Shown here piece after piece: positions 22,454 to 25,637 of a DNA stretch of 25,637 nt. The stretch spans positions 1 through 25,637 of the forward strand of contig JAZNXU010000001.1 of assembly GCA_045594065.1 (NCBI GenBank), in the 5' to 3' direction. Under the pieces are notes generated by a model. The model did no database searches. It saw nothing but the letters and a program-made list of their open reading frames with translations, and was not told where the DNA came from. The position numbers were made by a program, and so were the translations under genes. The stretch comes from SIG565 sp045594065 (lineage in GTDB: Bacteria > Bacillota > Clostridia > Oscillospirales > Acutalibacteraceae). The number at the start of each line of letters is the position of its first letter. The stretch's first letter is position 1.

Positions 22454-23620
22454 TTATTTCTCCTTTACTATTTTGTAAAAGTATTCATTACCGCAGTTCT
22501 GCGGGTAATTTAAAGATAGAGCCCATAAATCCGTGGCTTTGCATTCAAGCTCGAATATTTCTTTGGCGATGCCGTCAAGCTTCATAGCATCACTTGCTGT
22601 GCAGATTATGGGTAGTTTTGTGTGTTTAGCAATCTCTTTTAAAGCGGACATGCCCTTTTCGGTAAAGCCGAGCACCCGTATATACGGTGGATTTGCCGAT
22701 GCTGTTTTTTCGGTAATTCCAAGGAATGCACAAAGTATAATTCTCCGAATACGCGAGAGTGTATAGCGCTTGGTCTTAATACCTTCGTAAAGCTCGCCGA
22801 GGGTTGTCGAGTTTTTAACCGCCTCAACTATTCGGTTTTCAATACCCTCGCTAATGTCAGGCAGCGCTGCATAACGCGCGGGTGTGTTATCTGCTCTTAG
22901 ACTTGCGAGAATAGCAGTCTCAAGGTGATTAATGCTTGCAAAATTATCGGTGGAAAATTCACTCGGTAAAAACTGCGCTATACCGTTAATATCGCCCGAA
23001 ATGATTTTCTCGCGAATGTACGAAGCGCTCGCCGTATTTTCGGCTATGGCAGAATCGTGCTCAGCGCCTATTCTTCTAACGGTTTGGAACTGAATACCGC
23101 TACTGAGCGTTTTCGCCGCGATAATATATTCCACGCCCAAAATATTATTGGGATTTTTAAGAATTTCGGAATACTCAGGGGAGTATTCATTCAAAATATC
23201 GGTGCGGATTTTAGCAAAAGTATCGCCACTTTTTAGGTGCGAGCTTATCTTTTTATTAAATTCATCTGATAAAAGAATATCCGCAATTCTCTCTAATTTT
23301 TCTTTATCTCCGCATTCACTGCCAAAGCAGATTTTATCGGTAATACCTAAGCTTTCCAGTAAATAAACACTACTTCTTGCAAACCGTTGTGCGGTACCTA
23401 GGGCATAGGGGGAGGGCAGTTCAATAATTAAATCAGCTCCGTTTTTAAGCGCCGCGCGTGCGCGGTCGGCTTTAGAGAGTACCGCAACATCTCCGCGCTG
23501 AACAAAATTGCCTGACATAACACAAATTACGGTATCGTTTTTGCCTTTAGTTTTATCTATTAAATACTTGTGACCGGTGTGAAAGGGGTTAAATTCCGCA
23601 ATAATTCCGATATTTGCCAT
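22454..23620 (-). CDS. tmcAL: TmcAL, tRNA-Met cytidine acetate ligase
   Basis: A 388-residue nucleotidyltransferase-fold enzyme (formerly YlbM) that uses acetate and ATP to form N4-acetylcytidine at the wobble position of elongator tRNA-Met. The N-terminus IIAEFNPFHTGHKYLID carries the HxGH-type ATP motif. MSGNFVQRGDVAVLSKADRA, ADLIIELPSPYALGTAQRFA and CFGSECGD are highly characteristic. The C-terminal half is helical. The start at 23620 is preferred over an in-frame ATG at 23665: it begins at the conserved MANIGIIAEF and has GGGGGTG (23632-23626) 5 bases upstream. It is the first gene of the minus-strand operon and divergent from ackA. The cosubstrate acetate links it loosely to the neighbouring acetate kinase. 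Confidence 0.93.
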   Translation of the reverse strand: MANIGIIAEFNPFHTGHKYLIDKTKGKNDTVICVMSGNFVQRGDVAVLSKADRARAALKNGADLIIELPSPYALGTAQRFARSSVYLLESLGITDKICFGSECGDKEKLERIADILLSDEFNKKISSHLKSGDTFAKIRTDILNEYSPEYSEILKNPNNILGVEYIIAAKTLSSGIQFQTVRRIGAEHDSAIAENTASASYIREKIISGDINGIAQFLPSEFSTDNFASINHLETAILASLRADNTPARYAALPDISEGIENRIVEAVKNSTTLGELYEGIKTKRYTLSRIRRIILCAFLGITEKTASANPPYIRVLGFTEKGMSALKEIAKHTKLPIICTASDAMKLDGIAKEIFELECKATDLWALSLNYPQNCGNEYFYKIVKEK

Positions 23621-23747
23621 AAAAACACCCCCACAATAGTAAAAAAGCCTTGAAAAAGAGCTCAAAATGATATATTATATACTATGTATTAAATATATCA
23701 TACTGAAATTTTAATTGCAACATTATTTTAAGAAACGGGGAACCAAT
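23621..23747. promoter_or_regulatory. A+T-rich divergent promoter region of tmcAL and ackA
   Basis: Toward ackA: TTGAAA (23650-23655), 17-base spacer, TATTAT (23673-23678). Toward tmcAL: TATAAT on minus (23679-23674), with no clear -35. The -10 boxes overlap, so the two promoters may compete. The ackA start has GGGGAA (23737-23742). Confidence 0.5.
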
Positions 23748-24953
23748 ATGAAAATTTTTGTAGTAAATGCAGGCAGTTCAACTCTTAAATATCAGGTTAT
23801 TGATATGACCGATGAGTCGCTCGTATGTAAGGGTATTTGTGATCGTATCGGAGCTACCGATGGCTCTATCGGTACAATTACACACAAAACACCTGATGGC
23901 AAGGTTTACACAGCAGAGGCTCCTATGCCTACCCATTCTGAGGCATTCCAGAGCGTAGTTTATGCTTTAACACAGAGTGATGCAAAGGTTATGGATTCTT
24001 TTGATGAGATTTCGGCTATCGGTCACCGCATAGTTCAAGGCGGCAGCATCTTCCCGAAATCCTGCTTAATTAATCCTGAGGTTATAGACCAAATTGAGGC
24101 GTTGGGTGAGCTTGCTCCGCTTCATAACCCTGCACATGTTTTGGCTATCCGCGCTTGCGTTAAAACCTTTGGTGATAAGATTCCGCAGGTTGCAGTGTTC
24201 GATACCTCTTTCCACCAGACCCTCGAGCCGCGCGCTTATATGTATGCTCTGCCTTATGAGTATTATGAGAAGTACGGCGTTCGTAAATACGGCGCTCACG
24301 GTACCTCCCACAAGTATGTAAGCGACCGTTGTGCAGCACTTGAAAACAAGGATAAAAAGGACCTTAAAATTGTTACCTGTCATTTAGGCAGCGGCTGTTC
24401 AATTTCTGCTGTTAAAGATGGCGTATGCTTCGATACTTCAATGGGATTTACTCCGCTTGACGGATTTATGATGGGCACCCGTACAGGTACACTTGACCCC
24501 TCTGTTCTTACTTATCTTGCCAAGAAAGAGGGTTGGACACCTGATGATATTAACCGCATTTGTAATAAGGAGTCGGGCGTTCTCGGCATTTCTCAGCTTA
24601 CCAACGACAACCGTGACCTAGTAGATGCAGCAGCAGCGGGCAACGAAAAAGCAAAACTCGCCCTTGATATGCAACAGTATCAGATTGTTAAGTTTATCGG
24701 CTCATACATTGCAGCTATGAACGGTGTTGATGCTATTGTATTTGCAGGCGGTATTGGTGAAAACAATCCTGAGCTTCGTCAGGATATCTGCGATAACTTC
24801 TCATTCTTAGGCGTAAAGCTTGACGATAAGGCTAACCATGTTCGCGGTGAGGAAATTAAGATTTCCACACCCGATTCACCTGTTCGAGTTTATGTTATTC
24901 CCACTAATGAGGAGTTAGCAATCGCACGCGATACCCTCGAGCTTACTAAATAA
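23748..24953 (+). CDS. ackA: Acetate kinase
   Basis: A 401-residue ASKHA-fold kinase that interconverts acetyl phosphate + ADP and acetate + ATP, the ATP-yielding last step of acetate fermentation. Seen: VVNAGSSTLKYQ (5-16), FDTSFHQTL (catalytic Asp region), YGAHGTSHKYVSDR, CHLGSGCSISAV, GFTPLDGFMMGTRTGTLDP (catalytic Arg region) and FAGGIGENNPELR. The start at 23748 gives the standard MKIFVVNAGSS N-terminus and 5-base spacing from GGGGAA; an in-frame ATG at 23715 would add 11 untypical residues. pta, the usual partner, is not adjacent. galK follows after 15 bases with no terminator. Confidence 0.97.
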   Translation: MKIFVVNAGSSTLKYQVIDMTDESLVCKGICDRIGATDGSIGTITHKTPDGKVYTAEAPMPTHSEAFQSVVYALTQSDAKVMDSFDEISAIGHRIVQGGSIFPKSCLINPEVIDQIEALGELAPLHNPAHVLAIRACVKTFGDKIPQVAVFDTSFHQTLEPRAYMYALPYEYYEKYGVRKYGAHGTSHKYVSDRCAALENKDKKDLKIVTCHLGSGCSISAVKDGVCFDTSMGFTPLDGFMMGTRTGTLDPSVLTYLAKKEGWTPDDINRICNKESGVLGISQLTNDNRDLVDAAAAGNEKAKLALDMQQYQIVKFIGSYIAAMNGVDAIVFAGGIGENNPELRQDICDNFSFLGVKLDDKANHVRGEEIKISTPDSPVRVYVIPTNEELAIARDTLELTK

Positions 24954-24968
24954 TCAAGGAAGATTTAA

Positions 24969-25637
24969 ATGTTAGTATCAGTATTAAAACAAGCTATATT
25001 GAACGGCGAGTTTGATAAAAGCCTTTCGGTTATATATGCAGATGTAAATATTGCCCGTGAGCGTTATGCAAAGGCTTGCGATGAGTTTATAACTCTTTAT
25101 GGTGAGAGTGACGGTGCTCGCCTTTTCTCTGCCCCCGGAAGAACAGAGGTTGGCGGCAATCATACCGACCATCAGCACGGTTGCGTGCTGGCCGGTAGCG
25201 TAAACTTAGACGTTATTGCCGTAGCCTCCCCCAACGATGAAAATATCATCCGTATTAAGTCTGAGGGTTATCCCCAAGACGACGTGCGGGTGCAAGATGT
25301 AAATCCGATTCCCGCCGAAGAGGGCAAGGCCATATCCCTGATTCGCGGTATGAGCGCCCTGGTGCAGCAGGCCGGCTACAAAGTAGGCGGGTTTGACGCC
25401 TACACCACCTCTAACGTGCTTAAGGGCTCGGGGCTATCCAGCTCGGCCGCCTTTGAGGTTTTGGTGGGTGTAATTTTAAATCATTTGTACTGCGGCGGCA
25501 AGCTCACCGCGGTAGACATTGCCAAAATGGCCCAAAAGGCCGAAAATATCTATTTTGGCAAGCCCTGCGGCCTTATGGACCAAACCGCCAGCAGCGTGGG
25601 CGGATTTACCGCTATAGATTTTGCCGACCCTGCCAAC
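24969..25637 (+). CDS. galK: Galactokinase (GHMP family), 3' end outside window
   Basis: The first 223 codons of a galactokinase, which phosphorylates galactose at C1 in the Leloir pathway. GRTEVGGNHTDHQHG (about 60-74) is the galactokinase signature in the form common in clostridial members. LKGSGLSSSAAFE (about 154-166) is the GHMP ATP-binding motif. FGKPCGLMDQTAS (about 197-209) carries the catalytic Asp region. The frame stays open to the window end. AAGGA (24956-24960) is 8 bases before the ATG. It follows ackA by 15 bases. Base composition changes inside the gene: 24961-25140 is about 39% G+C by hand count, while 25261-25620 is about 55%, with almost every Ala codon GCC. Confidence 0.93.
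   Translation, partial: MLVSVLKQAILNGEFDKSLSVIYADVNIARERYAKACDEFITLYGESDGARLFSAPGRTEVGGNHTDHQHGCVLAGSVNLDVIAVASPNDENIIRIKSEGYPQDDVRVQDVNPIPAEEGKAISLIRGMSALVQQAGYKVGGFDAYTTSNVLKGSGLSSSAAFEVLVGVILNHLYCGGKLTAVDIAKMAQKAENIYFGKPCGLMDQTASSVGGFTAIDFADPAN

Overview
The window looks like chromosomal DNA from a low-to-moderate G+C Firmicute of the class Clostridia, probably an Oscillospirales/Ruminococcaceae-type gut anaerobe. The reasons are the ctsR-mcsA-mcsB-clpC operon with CtsR-type operators, a TepA-FtsK/SpoIIIE gene pair, membrane-anchored RNase Y, an IspH-ribosomal protein S1 fusion (known from Clostridia), purine-rich Shine-Dalgarno sequences and many Rho-independent terminators. The taxon is an inference; there is no rRNA to confirm it. 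I see no transposase, integrase, phage gene or CRISPR array.

Layout. 1-1694 is an accessory-looking stretch: a terminator, tRNA-Cys, arrays of a 7-base tandem repeat, a four-helix-bundle (S23-type) gene, a DUF4352 lipoprotein gene, and a dense array of small hairpins at 1314-1489. 1695-3239 holds a metallo-beta-lactamase-fold hydrolase convergent with an RluA-type pseudouridine synthase; they share one terminator. 3240-3723 contains an unlisted 40-residue Cys/Gly/Asn-rich peptide gene on the minus strand, a possible small RNA, and the twin CtsR-box promoter. 3724-8180 is the class III heat-shock operon ctsR-mcsA-mcsB-clpC. 8186-13170 is a tepA-ftsK-MBL hydrolase-EamA transporter operon, convergent with pgsA (13155-13727, minus). 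13822-15549 is RNase Y alone. 15550-19614 is a flavoprotein-cmk-ispH/rpsA operon. nagA follows at 19626. 20836-23620 (minus) is a tmcAL-(mutarotase-like)-trmO operon. It is divergent from ackA, which is followed by galK, cut off by the window end.

How the genes work together. The heat-shock operon encodes its own repressor (CtsR), the arginine kinase that marks proteins (McsB with activator McsA) and the unfoldase that delivers them to ClpP (ClpC). The 15.6-19.6 kb operon couples CMP phosphorylation, isoprenoid precursor synthesis and translation. The 20.8-23.6 kb operon carries two tRNA-modification enzymes. nagA, ackA and galK are sugar and acetate metabolism genes.

The most notable observations are: the hairpin array; the heptamer arrays bracketing a small island beside tRNA-Cys; the tiny Cys-rich peptide gene; an in-frame internal Shine-Dalgarno/ATG inside the ispH-rpsA fusion that could yield free S1; two convergent gene pairs whose C-termini are encoded by the arms of their shared terminator; and a sharp composition change inside galK near the window end.
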